Below, piece by piece: positions 44,668 to 57,051 of a stretch of DNA of 64,000 nucleotides. The position numbers and the translations under genes are program-made. How positions within the stretch are numbered: position 1 is the stretch's first letter; every line of letters begins with the position of its first letter. The notes under the pieces were generated by a model. It made no database searches and was not told the origin of the DNA. It saw only the letters and a list, made by a program, of their open reading frames with translations. Source of the DNA: Nemophila menziesii (Eukaryota > Streptophyta > Magnoliopsida > Boraginales > Hydrophyllaceae); assembly GCA_029959085.1 (NCBI GenBank), contig JARWIR010000010.1, positions 6,469,001-6,533,000 on the forward strand, read 5' to 3'.

Positions 44668-46239
44668 TGATGTCTCCCTAAATGTTCTAATTTTATACCG
44701 TTGGGAGACATAATTTTTGGTGTTTATTTGACTATTTAGATAGACTTTTGGTGTTAATATGCAATAATTCAATTTTCCTCTTTCAAATCTAATATTTTTT
44801 ATTTATTAAACTTTTGCGTGTAATATGTTTTGTTTTTAGTGAAAAGTTTGTAGGTTTTGAATACTAGCTAAGGAGAGGAATAGAAGATTAAAGTCAAATA
44901 TCGTGTAATGAAGTCCAAGAAAATAGAAATATCCCGAAGAGTTGACAAATTTGAGCTGAAAATCTGGAAGACTGATGAAGATTGCTGATTTCGAGCTGCT
45001 TAAAGATGGAATCAGCCTCTGACTTGTGAAGATGATTGATTCCTTATCGAGATACGAAGATTTAGCAACTGGAATGGAGTCATTCCGAGTTAGAACGAGA
45101 AAGTTACAGCTGATTTAGTGGAGGATGTACAGGAGTTACGAGATTTGGGTTTAAGTTATGGACTTGGGCTTTCTAATTTTCATTTAATCCATTAAGATAG
45201 CCCTAGTCCGAATTTTATAATATAAAAGGGCTTTTAGACTTCTATTTTCAAACACAATTCATACGCTTAGTAGTCAGAACACCAGAGAAGAAGCTAGAGC
45301 AAGGAAGAGAAGAAGCCAAGAGCTGGAGAAATATAAAATCTCCAAATCGCAGATAATTCAACTCCTCAATTAGGTTTCTTATCTTTTATTCTGTAAAACA
45401 ATTATTAATTCCTTTAATTTTATTTTCTTAGTTTTTATAATTATGAGCTAAATTTATACAGTACTTGAGAACGCATTAATGGGTTAATCCCAATTCTATT
45501 TCAATTCATGTTTTTGGTTTTGGGATTACTGTAATTGAAATCGAATAGGGTAATTAGTATTTTTCATTAATTTGCATTCATCAACTATTATTGAAGTCAT
45601 GAATCAACAATAGGAATTAGTATCTAGGCTATTTCATAAAGTGGCATATGAATCACCTTGACGGGGGGTTTAGGTACGGAAATAGTTAATGAATGTAGGA
45701 TAGAAATTATTGACCTTGACAGACTTAATTAATCATATGGCCAATTGGGTAATTTGAACTTAGTCATTCGAAGGTGGTCTATAATCACCCTAACGGGGTT
45801 GTAGCACCTAAGAAGAGATCCTTAGTCCACCTTGACGGGGGTAAGGAGAATCCCGAATCCCGACCATTATTATTTACCAATTCGTCCCTTAAATAATACA
45901 TGGAATGAATAGATTTAGGTGAAATCCTAGCGTCTCTCAAGTACTACCTTTCCTATTGCGTCTAGCTATTTTATTTTCTCGCGTCTAGCTTAATATTTAC
46001 ATTACTTTACTCTTTTAATTATTTGTCTTAGTTATAGAAAAACAAACAAACAATCTTAAAATAATTAATCTGCTTTTACGTGCAATTAATCACTACTTGA
46101 TAAGCATTAGAGTCAACCAATCCGTCCCTTAGAACGAATCTGTTTATCACATATATTACTTGGGACAACTGTACACTTAAAGTTGTGGTTTCTTTTATCC
46201 TTATTTTGCATTTATTTTAGAACACACAAGGGACCACCA
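44668..46239 (+). repeat. E5 5' LTR
   Basis: TGATGTCTCCC...GGACCACCA, 1572 bp. TATAAAAG lies at 45221-45228. Four copies of a TTGACGGGG-type motif lie downstream (about 45656, 45712, 45789 and 45829). It differs from the 3' LTR at many sites. Confidence 0.93.
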
Positions 46240-46245
46240 AGTTTT

Positions 46246-46263
46246 TGGCGCCACTGCCGAGGA
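46246..46263 (+). other. E5 primer binding site
   Basis: TGGCGCCACTGCCGAGGA, the tRNA-Asp-type site with two changes relative to E1. Confidence 0.85.
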
Positions 46264-46370
46264 CGGTAGCGTGTGACCCCGGTGTTTAGCCGTTAGTATT
46301 TGTTGCATTTTTATTTTTCAGTTTTACGCTTTGTTTGTTCTTCTTTTTCAGGTTTATTTAGGTTTGGTGT

Positions 46371-46762
46371 ATGCGAAGGAAGCTTAGGAATCTTGAACCT
46401 CCAATTCAAGTTCTTGATAATCCAGAATCACTCATCAGACTTGCGAACAAGAAAAATAGAGAAGAAAAGGAAGCGAAAGAATTAGAGGAGAGATTAGCTA
46501 AAGATTTAGAAATGGCCGAAGAAGTAATAAAAAATAATCAAAACCAAACTCCTAATCCTCCAGTTCAAGCCCAATTCAACAATGAACCATGGTTCACTAA
46601 TGGTCCAGAACAAGATCTGTTCCGCGCTCCTGCTCTTGGGATTGGCCCAGTCGATATAAATGTTCCGAGATTTTGTCCAGATTTGGGTATGTTAGCTCAA
46701 TTTCAGAATTATCGAAATTTTCATGTCAAGCATGGAGAAGATCCTATTCGCGCGGTACAAAA
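46371..46762 (+). pseudogene. gag: E5 gag, N-terminal part before the CACTA insertion
   Basis: The ATG (MRRKLRNLEPP) starts a frame homologous to E1 Gag through NDINVPRF-type and GEDPIRAVQ motifs. The reading frame breaks where the CACTA fragment begins and the next Gag residues (MQICDSYIT) resume at about 49557. Confidence 0.85.
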
Positions 46763-49552
46763 TGGCATTTAATTGGCGGCAGTCTTAAGTAACTGCACCC
46801 TATTATATAAAGGTACTTTTATATAGGCGGCAGTCTATCCGATTGACGTTCATTGTGTGGAATAAAGGCGGCTTATCTGATTAAACCTCTACCTATAGTC
46901 ATATTTTTTAAATATTTGTTGTAACTAATATTTATGATTTTAAAAAAATTACACCGGTTACTGTTTTCGTTTTATATTTTTTTTTCCGGAATTCGTGTTT
47001 TAGTGGACATCTAGTATAGAGCCAAATAATTTGCACCATATTTTTTGCTTTTTAAAAAAAAGTTTATATGATAAATACTAGTGTGTTTTTTCTTTAAATC
47101 TTGCAACTATTGTTTTATTTGATATAAAAAGATTATGAAAAAATTTGAGCATGGAGCCAAAAAATAAAACTTGTTTTTCTATATCTAATTTATTAAATAG
47201 TAGAGTGTTTTATTTGATAAATAATACTATTAAACAAATATAATAATACTTTAATAAATAATTAGATAAATTTTTATGTGATTGAGTCCAACTTGAACAC
47301 ATAAAATATTAAATATTTTTTTCTAAAATTTATTATTTTTTTGTAGTACTTTTTTTCTAAAATCTTGAATTTTGATGGTACTAATATTTTTTTTCTTCAA
47401 AATATATTTAAAAAGTATTATATTATTACAGATAAAAAAAATTAGTTTTAATTTTTTATCAATAATTTCCCACTATCTCAATTCTATCTCTACCATTTTG
47501 TCTCTATACTTGCCCATTTAATATTTCAAAGTCCCTTCCCAACCCAAAAAAGAAAAAGAAAACCGACGATGTCTTCTTCCAAAATAAAACTTTTCCCTCA
47601 AATTACTGTTATGGTAATGCTTCAATATTCTCGTAATACATCACTATTCAAGGTACGTATGATATATTATTTCTTAACTTTCAAATAATAGTTTAGGTTG
47701 TTTACTGAAATCAGAAGTATAGATCTTGGAATTTTATTAGTGTTATTGATAATTAAACCATGAATATAGCTTTTCTTGAATATGTAATCATAAAATCCAT
47801 GTTATAAAGCTATTTTATTTATGATATTTGAGATTTTTTATATTGTAATCAATGTGTTTGTAATTATGCTTCTTTAATAAATTTACCCTATTATTCATGT
47901 TACATATTTTAGCGTTAATTGCACGGTTAGTACCTGTCAAGAAACAAAGATCGCACAATATAATATAATCAGATATATGAAACGATAAAAAAGGTAATCT
48001 GAGTTCCATTCATGGAAATAATAGCATGGTTTAGGCTTTATTCAGACTAATTAAAGTCTGATTTGTTAATTTACTATCATTATAAATTAATATTATGAGA
48101 ATGCAGCTTTTGTATTGCCCTTGATTTTTACTAGCGAATAGGTCTTGGGAGGAATTGATGATTCAAAGATTAAACATTCTTTTTTTTCTCGATTGAAACT
48201 CTTTTAGTATCAATTTTGAAAGATCCTTAGTGTTTAACTCAGATGGATTTTGATTGAAGAACCATGGATAGTTCAGGGACCATTGTACAGACACATGGAG
48301 ACATCGATCTTCAAGACATTAGAGACACTTCTCTTGATATAATCTTTGCTGAATATGAAAGTGATGAAGATAATTATTCAGAGAGTTATGGATATCTTTT
48401 AGAGGTTTGATTTTTATATTTAATTTGATTTATTTTCAGCCATTAATTATATGATTGATTCCAGGAATTCAACGTTACAGATGAAAATGAATATATCTCA
48501 GACATGAAGATGAGATTGTATTAAGTACATTTTCTATGCAGAACAAGAAAACCCAGAAGAACTGTATAGTGATCTTTTGTCAAATTTGCAAATTACCCCC
48601 TCTAATTTTGAAAGTGACAAATATCCATCCTCTAGCGTATTTTCTTCTTTAATTACAGGTGTGTATTGGTCGCTTTTAAAATCGTATGGTTTCTTAACCT
48701 TTTGTTAAGATACAGGGGTATATCTGGTATTTTACCCTCATTATTTTTAGGATCCAAATTTCAGCTAGTTCTTAGAGAATTACAAGAGGGAAAGATCTGA
48801 AAATGATGAAAGATCTGAAAATGATGAGATGGTAAAAGCTTTTTCATTTGATAGTTTTTTATATATTTTATAAATTAATCTTGCTTATTTTCTTATTTTC
48901 TATTTATACAGGAATCTGATGAAGATGACACAACTAACCAAAAAGAAGATTTTACCCCTCAAGTTTACACAACTTCTATTAGGATTTTAGTTGGACAGCT
49001 CTTCTATATTAGTTGTTTAATTAGTTTGTATGCAAGTATCAACAAGTATTAGTATTTTGTACTTTTTATAACTTTTAGTTGTTTAAATGTAACAAGTATC
49101 AGAATCTTTTTACTTTTTGTAAGAATAAAATACACTTTTTATTTAATTTTTTGTTTATATTATAAGTACTTTTTTGTTAAAATATGAAAATATAAAATTT
49201 TATTTCATTTTGATGAACAATAAAATCATATATTAAAATATAAGTATATTTATACACGGTAGTTTAAAATTGCCGTTTATATAAAATATTAATATTTTAA
49301 TTTATATAATGTATAAAATGTAGAGAATGTTTTTAATTACATTTATACATACGCGGCAGTCTTGAGACAATTGCCGTCAATGCGAGGTTAAATAGGCGGT
49401 AGTTTTCTTTGTGCCATCTTTGCATAGGCGTCAGCTTTATAGACGGCACTCTTAGCGGCAATAAGACAACTGTCACCTATCAATACACGTCATTACTAGA
49501 CTGCCGTCTTTGACCTAGAAAATTGCCGCTAATACTCTAATTTTTAGTAGTG
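46763..49552 (-). mobile_element. CACTA-type DNA transposon fragment, one terminus missing
   Basis: The right end reads ...TTTTTAGTAGTG, the complement of CACTACTAAAAA, the usual CACTA start. Sub-terminal repeats of the type GGCGGCAGTC cluster at both ends (46776, 46828 and 46864; 49355-49530 with inverted copies). The left end lacks CACTA and begins inside TACAAAATGGCATT, so a few terminal bases appear lost or replaced by gag sequence. No transposase is recognisable, so it is non-autonomous. Orientation is arbitrary. Confidence 0.7.
48264..48410 (+). CDS. Short acidic ORF in the CACTA fragment (48 aa)
   Basis: It starts MDSSGTIVQTHGDIDLQD and continues with an Asp/Glu-rich stretch (EYESDEDNYSESYGY). 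GAG/GTTTGA at its end could be a splice donor, with TTCCAG/GAATTC downstream as acceptor. Another small ATG frame ending at a GTACGT donor lies at 47569. Together they could be exons of a captured gene or of a CACTA accessory gene. I recognise no family. Confidence 0.25.
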   Translation: MDSSGTIVQTHGDIDLQDIRDTSLDIIFAEYESDEDNYSESYGYLLEV

Positions 49553-52500
49553 CGTTTATGCAAATCTGCGATTCCTACATCACTCGGGGAGTAACAAAAG
49601 AGCAATTGTATTTTGCTACATTCCGATTTTTCGTAATAGATGGAGCGAGTGACTAGCATGATTCATAAGAACCAGGAAAGATTATGAATTGGGAACAACT
49701 GCAGACATCGTTTTTTGACAGATACTATCCAACCAACATGAGATTAGATACTCAACTTGAATTAACACATTTCCGACAAGAATATGATGAAGCTTTGGGT
49801 AGAAGTTGGTCAAGATTTCAACTGTATTTGCGAAGAGTCCCTGATTATGGCCTTACATAACAACAACAAATGAAAATCTTTTACAAAGTCCTTGATGGAC
49901 AATCAAGAAAGGATTTAGATTTATTATGTGGTGATGGATTTTTACAGATTCATCCTGTTCACGCGAAGATCATCTTGGATAGAACGGTAAAGAATGAAGT
50001 GGGTTGGAATACTGTGAGAACACTTGTTAAAGGGGGAGTTAATAACGTAAATATTGAAGAAAAGTTCACCTACTTAGAGAACAAATTACAAACCACATTG
50101 GAACAACAATTGAAACAACTTACGTTAGCCGTGAAAGAAGGTTTTTCGAGTAAAATGGTTGAAGTAAATGCGACACAAGAAGTTTATGGGTTTTCTTATT
50201 GTGGTGTGAATGATCATCAAGGGAGAATTTTCAGAATAATCAAGAGTTCGTGATGTTTGTTTCCAACCGAGGGAACTACAATTCGAGTGGTCAAGGATAT
50301 CAACCAAACAAAAACCATCCTGGGTTTCAGTATTCGAATCCTAATGGGGCAGCAAATCCGACTTACACGTATCAGGCACGCCCACAAGGAAATAACTATA
50401 ATCAAAGACCACAAAATAACTACCAAGGGGGACAAGGAAATTATGTTCAGAGACAACCTCCTCAAGACAATTATAATGACACCATGAATCAGAAAGCCTT
50501 ACCTGCTCAACCACAAGAAGGTACAAATAACCTTCAGAAACTGTAGAAGATTTAATTGCCCTCCATGCACAGTCAGCCTAAAGACAACAAGATTTTGAAC
50601 CACACATTAAGATGTTAGAAAATCAACTTGCGCAAATGTCAAAACAATTGAATCAGCGTCCACAAGGGCAACTTCCTAGTGACACAGAGAATCCAACTGA
50701 GAGGAGACTGTAATGCTGTGACTCTCAGAAGTGGTAAGAACCTTCCTCCACCTCCTTTTCCTGTTATGAAAGAGAAATAAGTTATTAGAAAATAAAAGGA
50801 TGTGGTGGATAAAGATAAAGAAGTTTAAGTAGAGGAAGTGGAGAGGCCTTCTGAGATTCCAAAAAAGAAAGATGATGTTGTAATAAATCGTCCTCCTCCA
50901 CCATTTCCATCTAGAGTTCAAAAGAAGGGTGATATGGCTGATTATCAAAAATTCTTTAATAGAGTGAGAGGTCTTAGCATTAACATTCCTTTGTTAGAAG
51001 CTATTAGAGATGTACCCAAGTATGCGAAATTTTTGAAAAGAGCCCTCACCAACAAAACGCCGTATTGCGATAATGAGATGATTGGTTTACCTGAAGAATG
51101 TAGTCCTATTTGTCAAAGTAAGCTACCTCCCAAGTTACTTGATCCTGGGAGTTTCACAGTTCTATATCGATTGGAGAAGAATGGAAAGGTAAAGCACTAT
51201 GTGATTTGGGTGCAAGCATTAATCTTATGCCCAAATCGATCTTTGAAAAGTTTAAAGTTGGAGTAGCAAGACCCACCTCTATGGTCTTACAAATGGCTGA
51301 TCGATCCCTTGCACATCATGAGGGTCGAATAGAAGATGTCCTCGTCAAAGCAGGTACTTTAATATTTCCCATTGATTTTGTTATCCTTGAATACGACGCG
51401 AATATGAATGTCCCCATTATTTTGGGAAGACCATTCCTAGCCACGGGGCGTACTTTAATTGATGTAGAAAATGGAGAATTGACTATGCGAATCCAAGACG
51501 AGGAAGTGAAGTTCAACGTGTTCCAAGCTATGTAGTTTCCATATTCTCAAGAGGATTGTTTCCGAATGGATGTAATTGAGCATGCCACGCAAGAGGTATA
51601 TAATGACTTTATTTATGATGATGTTTTGCAGGCAACTTTGACACTTGATCTACCCGAATTGATGGGAGAGCTTGCCGAAACAGTAGCAGCTCTTAACTTT
51701 GAGAATCCAAGGTATAGGCGTCTTGCCTATGAACCTGTGAGAGAACCGGGGGAGATTGTATCTAAAAAGAAGCCTTCAATCGAATATCCTCCGCAGTTGG
51801 AAGAAAAGCCATTACCAGCACACTTGAGGTATGCGTATTTAGGTACTAATGAAACTCTACCTGTTATTCTTTCAGGAAATTTTACAGGTCCTCAAGAAGA
51901 TAAACTGTTGAGTGTGTTAAGAGCAAACAAAGAGGCGATAGGATGGACAATTGCTGACATCAAAGGCATTAGCCCCTCCTATTGTAAACACAAAATTATT
52001 CTTGAAGATGAGAGCACACGCTCAGTTGAAGGTCAAAGGAGATTAATGCCAGCTATGAAGGAAGCAGTGAAGAAGGAAGTTATCAAGCTTTTAGACGCGG
52101 GGATTATATATACTATTAAAGTAGTGAATGGGTGAATGGGTGAGTCAGTTCAATGCATGCCAAAAAAAGGAGGAATTACTACCGTCCTCAATGCTCAAAA
52201 TGAAGCCATTCCTTCAAGAACTGTTGTTGGGTGGAGAGTGTGTATGGATTGCTGCAAATTGAACAAGGCCACCAGAAAAGATCACTTTCCTCTTCCCTTC
52301 ATAGATCAGATGTTAGATAAGTTAGCTTGTAGAGAGTATTACTGCTTTTTGGATGGATATTCCAGCTAAATCAAATTTATGTGGCTATAGAAGATCAACA
52401 TAAGACAACCTTTACATGTCCCTTTGGTATGTTTACATATCGCAGAATTCCATATGGATTATGTAATGAACCTGCTAAGTTTCAAATATGTATGATGGAA

Positions 52501-54720
52501 ATCTTCTGGGATACGATCGATGACTTCCTTGAGGTATATATGGATGATTTCTCGGTATTTGGTGATAACTTCGATAAGTGTTTACAGAATTCAGAGAAAG
52601 TTTTGATTAGATGCAAGGAAAGTGATTTGGTTTTAAATTGGGAGAAGTTTCATTTTATGGTTCGAGAAGGTATAGTATTGGGTCACAAGGTTTCTAGTGC
52701 TCGTTTAGAGGTTGATCGCGCAAAGATAGAGGTAATAAAAACTCTTCCCCCTCCTGTTTCTGTAAAAGGGTGAGAAGCTTTCTAGGCCATGCTGGCTTTT
52801 ATAGGAGATTCATTGAAGACTTTTCTAAGATTGCTAAACCACTATGTAACTTACTTGAGAAGGATTCCAAATTCCTTTTTGATGAAGCTTGCATGGTGGC
52901 TTTCCAAGCAATTAAAGAAAAACTCATTACCGCTCCTATTGTATTACCTCCTGATTGGAATATGCCATTTGAAGTTATGTGTTGTGCTAGTGATTTAGCC
53001 ATGGGTTCTGTTTTGGGCCAAAGAAAAGATAAGATATTTCATTCGATCTATTATGCAAGCAAGGCTTTCAATAGTGTTCAAATTAATTATACTGTTACAG
53101 AGAAAGAATTGCTAGCGGTTGTATATTCATTCGATAAGTTTTTTTCCTATCTCCTTGGAGTGAAAGTTGTTGTATACACAAATCATTCTGCTATTAGATA
53201 TCTAATGGAGAAGAAAGATTCTAAACCACGGTTAATCAGATGGATTTTATTGCTACAAGAGTTTGATTTAGAGATTAAAGATCGAAAGGGTTGTGAAAGT
53301 CAAGTTGCTGATCATCTATCTCGTCTTGAAGGATCAGAATCAAATGGTGCACCTGAAGTAGTTAGAGAAGAATTTTTTGATAAGAGTTTATTCTCGATTC
53401 ACTTAAACACTGTTCCTTGGTATACTGATATGGCAAATTAAATTGTAAGTGGTTCATTTCCTGAAGGTTCTATCTATCAAGAAAAGAAAAGATTAACTCA
53501 TCGTGCTAGACAATTCTTTTGGGAGGATCCCTTCCTCTACAAAGTATGTGCTGATCAAATGGTAAGAATATGTATACCAAAGGAAGAAACAGTGGCAATC
53601 ATAGCTGGTTGTCATGACTCACCTTATGGAGGACATTTCAAAGGAGATCGAACTGCGGCTAAGGTACTACAATCAGGTTTTTACTAGCCCTCAATAATGA
53701 GACTGTCATGAATATGTTAAGAAGTGTAAAAGATGTCAGTTTACGGGTAATATATCCAAGAGGGATCAGATTCCACGTAATAATGTTCTAGAAGTTGAAA
53801 TATTCGATGTAAGGGGTATTGTTGTTATGGGTCCGTTTGTTCCTTCTAATGAAAACCTTTAAATATCATCAACTGTTGATTACGTGTCTAAATGGGTAGA
53901 GGCCATTGCTCTACCAACTAATGATTCGCGAGTAGTAATTAAGTTCTTGAAGTCACACATCTTCACTAGACATGGTACACCGAGAGTGATTATTAGCGAT
54001 GGAGGATCTCATTTCGTGAATAAGTATTTGAAGACAGCTCTAGAAAAGTATGGGGTGAGACACCGTGTATCTACCTCTTATCATCCACAAGCTAATGGTC
54101 AAGCTGAAGTCTCAAATCGTGAGGTAAAATCTATTTTAGAAAAGACTGTTGGTCCTACACGAAAAGATTGGTCAATGAAATTAGATGATGCATTATGGGC
54201 TTATCGTACTGCGTTCAAAACTACAGTTGGTGCATCCCCGTTTCGTATGGTGTATGGTAAGGATTGTCACTTACCTCTTGAACTTGAAATGGGTGCATAT
54301 TGGGCCATTGCGCAGTTAAACTTAGATCCTACTTTAGCCGGTAAAAATCGTATGATGAAATTTAATGAACTTGATGAATTTCGATTACATGCTTATGAAA
54401 ATGAAAAACTCTAGAAAGAAAACACTAAGAGGTGGCATGATAATCGTATTCATGAAAAGAAATTTGTAGTGGGACAAAAGGTATTGAAGTACAACTCAAA
54501 GTTCAGCAACTATACGGGTAAATTAAGATCGAAGTGGTCGGGTCCTTATATTGTGACCAAAGTTACACATCATGGAGCAATTGACATAGAACATCCACTC
54601 GAGAACCGCACTTTCATGGTGAATGGTCATCGATTAAAGATATACCATGGAGGTGAAGACACCAATCGCTTGGAAGATCCACATCTAGGGGGGGTCATGT
54701 ATCTCCTCGAAGCTCCTTAA
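49553..54720 (+). pseudogene. gag-pol: E5 gag-pol remainder, broken
   Basis: It resumes Gag after the CACTA fragment and runs to an integrase tail ending at TAA 54718-54720. Pieces with clear homology to E1 are Gag core and Asn/Gln-rich tail (49870-50546), linker and protease (50838-51535, DLGAS changed to MGAS context), RT (51566-52773, YMDDF at 52537-52548), RNase H (52770-53441) and integrase (53884-54720). At least ten stops or frameshifts separate them. RNase H has CCAS for CDAS and integrase has GIVVMGPF for GIDFMGPF, so two catalytic Asp are lost. The element is dead for enzymes. Confidence 0.92.
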
Positions 54721-54956
54721 GAAGCGTGAGGTAACGCGTCGAGCTTTACGACGTTAAACAAAAGCCAATTCATTGTATATTAGTTTAAGTCTTTTATATT
54801 TCGTAGTGTATATTCGATAAATTTAGTTGATTTAGTGTTTATTATTAAAAAAATGAGGAAGGGTAGTTGTTTTTGATGATTTCAGGGGTAAAAAGGTCAT
54901 GAGTTTGGGGTTGAAAAGATGAAAAACAAAGAAAATTGGGTTGGAAAACAGGAGCT

Positions 54957-55355
54957 AACCGGGAACCCGGTTTTCTCTAATCGGGAACCCGGTGAAGCCA
55001 CTTTGACCCCCATTACACACAACAATTGCTGCGTTTGGATTTGCGGACTCGACACAAACCGGGAACCCGCTTTGGAGCTGACCGAGAACCCGGTAAACGC
55101 GCTGAAGACCCCCCAACTCTCTGATTAGTGCGTCAAGTTTGACGCAGGAGGCTGCGTCCACAGTTGCGCCAGCGACGCCCACCGGGAACCCGATGGCTAC
55201 ATGACCGGGAACCCGGTTTCAGAGGTGACTTCTCTGGTTAATGCGTCATGTTTGACGCAAGGTGTCTTGCGTCGGAGGTAAAAAAAATTACTAAAATTTT
55301 TTAGTAAGTATTTATTTCGCGCCGACACATCGACGCGAACCGAGAACCCGGTTTC
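54957..55355 (+). repeat. E5 paired-dyad array upstream of the third ORF
   Basis: ACCGGGAACCCGGT-type motifs start at 54958 and 54980, 55058 and 55081, 55181 and 55204, and singly at 55339; mates are 22-23 bp apart. Two further dyads, GCGTCAAGTTTGACGC (near 55128) and GCGTCATGTTTGACGC (near 55242), lie between. The bases differ from E2 and E3, but position and spacing agree. Confidence 0.9.
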
Positions 55356-55389
55356 CTTCTGTGATAGGCGGTTTTAAGGGTTAAAACCC

Positions 55390-55397
55390 TATATTTT
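55390..55397 (+). promoter_or_regulatory. Candidate internal TATA box for the E5 third ORF
   Basis: CCCTATATTTTTAG lies about 38 bp after the last dyad and 345 bp before the ATG. A G-poor leader rich in ATCATCATAAAAAC follows. The TATA match is weaker than in E1-E3. Confidence 0.45.
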
Positions 55398-55741
55398 TAG
55401 TTTCTTTCTCAAGTTAGCCTCCACCTACGAATCCTAGCCTCCAACTACTCCAAAAATCATCATAAAAACATTATTTATTCATCAAATCTTACCCTCTTTC
55501 ATCATAAAAACACACAATCAACTCATCTCCTTTCAAAAACACCATCAAATTCCCACTTTCTCCAAGATTGTTCTTCATCCTAGCCTCAAATTAAATCCAA
55601 TTCCTTCTTAATTCATATCAATTAGCCTTTAATCATCTCATATCTCACCTTATTCTTCAAGATTTAATCCTCAAAACATCAAAGTTCTAAGCTTTCTATA
55701 TCTTTTCACTATTTGAAGTTTTGAGTTTGGGGTGAAAAGAG

Positions 55742-57051
55742 ATGACTAACACAACCAATTCCATGTGTACTTATCGAAGGAATACCCCGAGAAACATAAA
55801 AACCATTGGTAATACTCCTGAACAAGCTATTGAGATTCCTGATTCGCGTTCCAAACGCAAGACGGAAGAGGTTACAGCTGCTCCCAAGAGGAAAGAAAAT
55901 CCAATTAAGGCTAATCCTAAGAAGAGTAGATTGATTGATGAACCAGAAAGTGAGGAAGAAATTGAAGAAGAAATTCCTCAAGGACCCGCTCCAGAACAAA
56001 GATCCACACAAAGAAAGGTGATTTCTCAAAAGCCAAAGAGAGTTGGTATGACTTGGAGTGATCTGGTTCGTGACAAAAATAACTATTTGAATTTTGGTGT
56101 CGAGAAAGGTCTTCCAAAAGGTATTATGAACAGTGAATTTAAGGATTATGCTATTACTTGTGATAAGTTTGGGTGGAAAGAATTGAGAGAAAGGAAGATT
56201 GAATATATTCCTACCTTGGTGCGTGATTTTTACGAGGGACTTGCCTTTTCAAAATAAGCAATTATTGTATCCAAAAAGGTATTTCTTTTCTCCATTGAGC
56301 TTATTCGGAAATCGTTGAAATTACCCAACTTTACTGGTCCATGCCCATTCCAAGAAACCCTTAATGATTCTTCTTTCACTTTCGATTCTCTTTGGGGAAA
56401 AGTACTTATTCATGGGGCCTTCCCAATTCCCAAAGGAGAACATTATCATGGCAGATTTATAACAGTAATTTATTGCCTTGTGCTAGGATTTGGTCCCGTT
56501 TCATAATGACTACCTTCTTTGGTATAATACACACTTCGGAATTGAAAAAGGAACATCTTATATTTATCAAGTGTATTGTTGAGAACAAACAAATTGATGT
56601 GGCTCGTGTAATTTATGATAATATCATCGAGTTCGAGAAAACCCCTACTACTCAGCAAAATCTCAAGTTCCCTTGTACCATCACTACTTTGTGCTTAGAT
56701 GCAAAGATCCCGCGTAGGAATGAAGAGGTTGAGCCTTTCGTAGTTGGGGAACAAATGGATTTAATTTCAATTCAGAACGCTCATGACGAAGCTACACAAG
56801 CTATAAGGACTCCTAGAGCTTCTCCACCAAAGAAGAAGGTACAATCCGATAATGAGTTGGAGTAAAAAAGTAAGGTGTTGGAAGAAAATCAAGATAAGAT
56901 GATTGCTACTTTAGGAAACGTCACCAATGAGTTGGACCTTATCGGAAACATGCTACTTGGTGTGAGCACCATACAAAACGCCACCTATGGATTACTTACG
57001 AAGGATAAATTTCATGGACGCAACACCGATGACCAGCCACGCGCTGGTTGA
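55742..57051 (+). pseudogene. E5 third ORF (plant transposon/env-like protein), broken
   Basis: It begins MTNTTNSMCTYRR directly after a GAGTTTGGGGTG tract. A Lys/Glu-rich segment is followed by GWKELRERK and LVRDFYEGL, the same domain as E2 and E3. TAA at 56255, a frameshift before 56392 and TAA at 56863 break it. The C-terminal helix region (LGNVTNELDLIGNMLL) reads through to TGA at 57049-57051. It diverges strongly from E2/E3 outside the core motifs. Confidence 0.75.
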
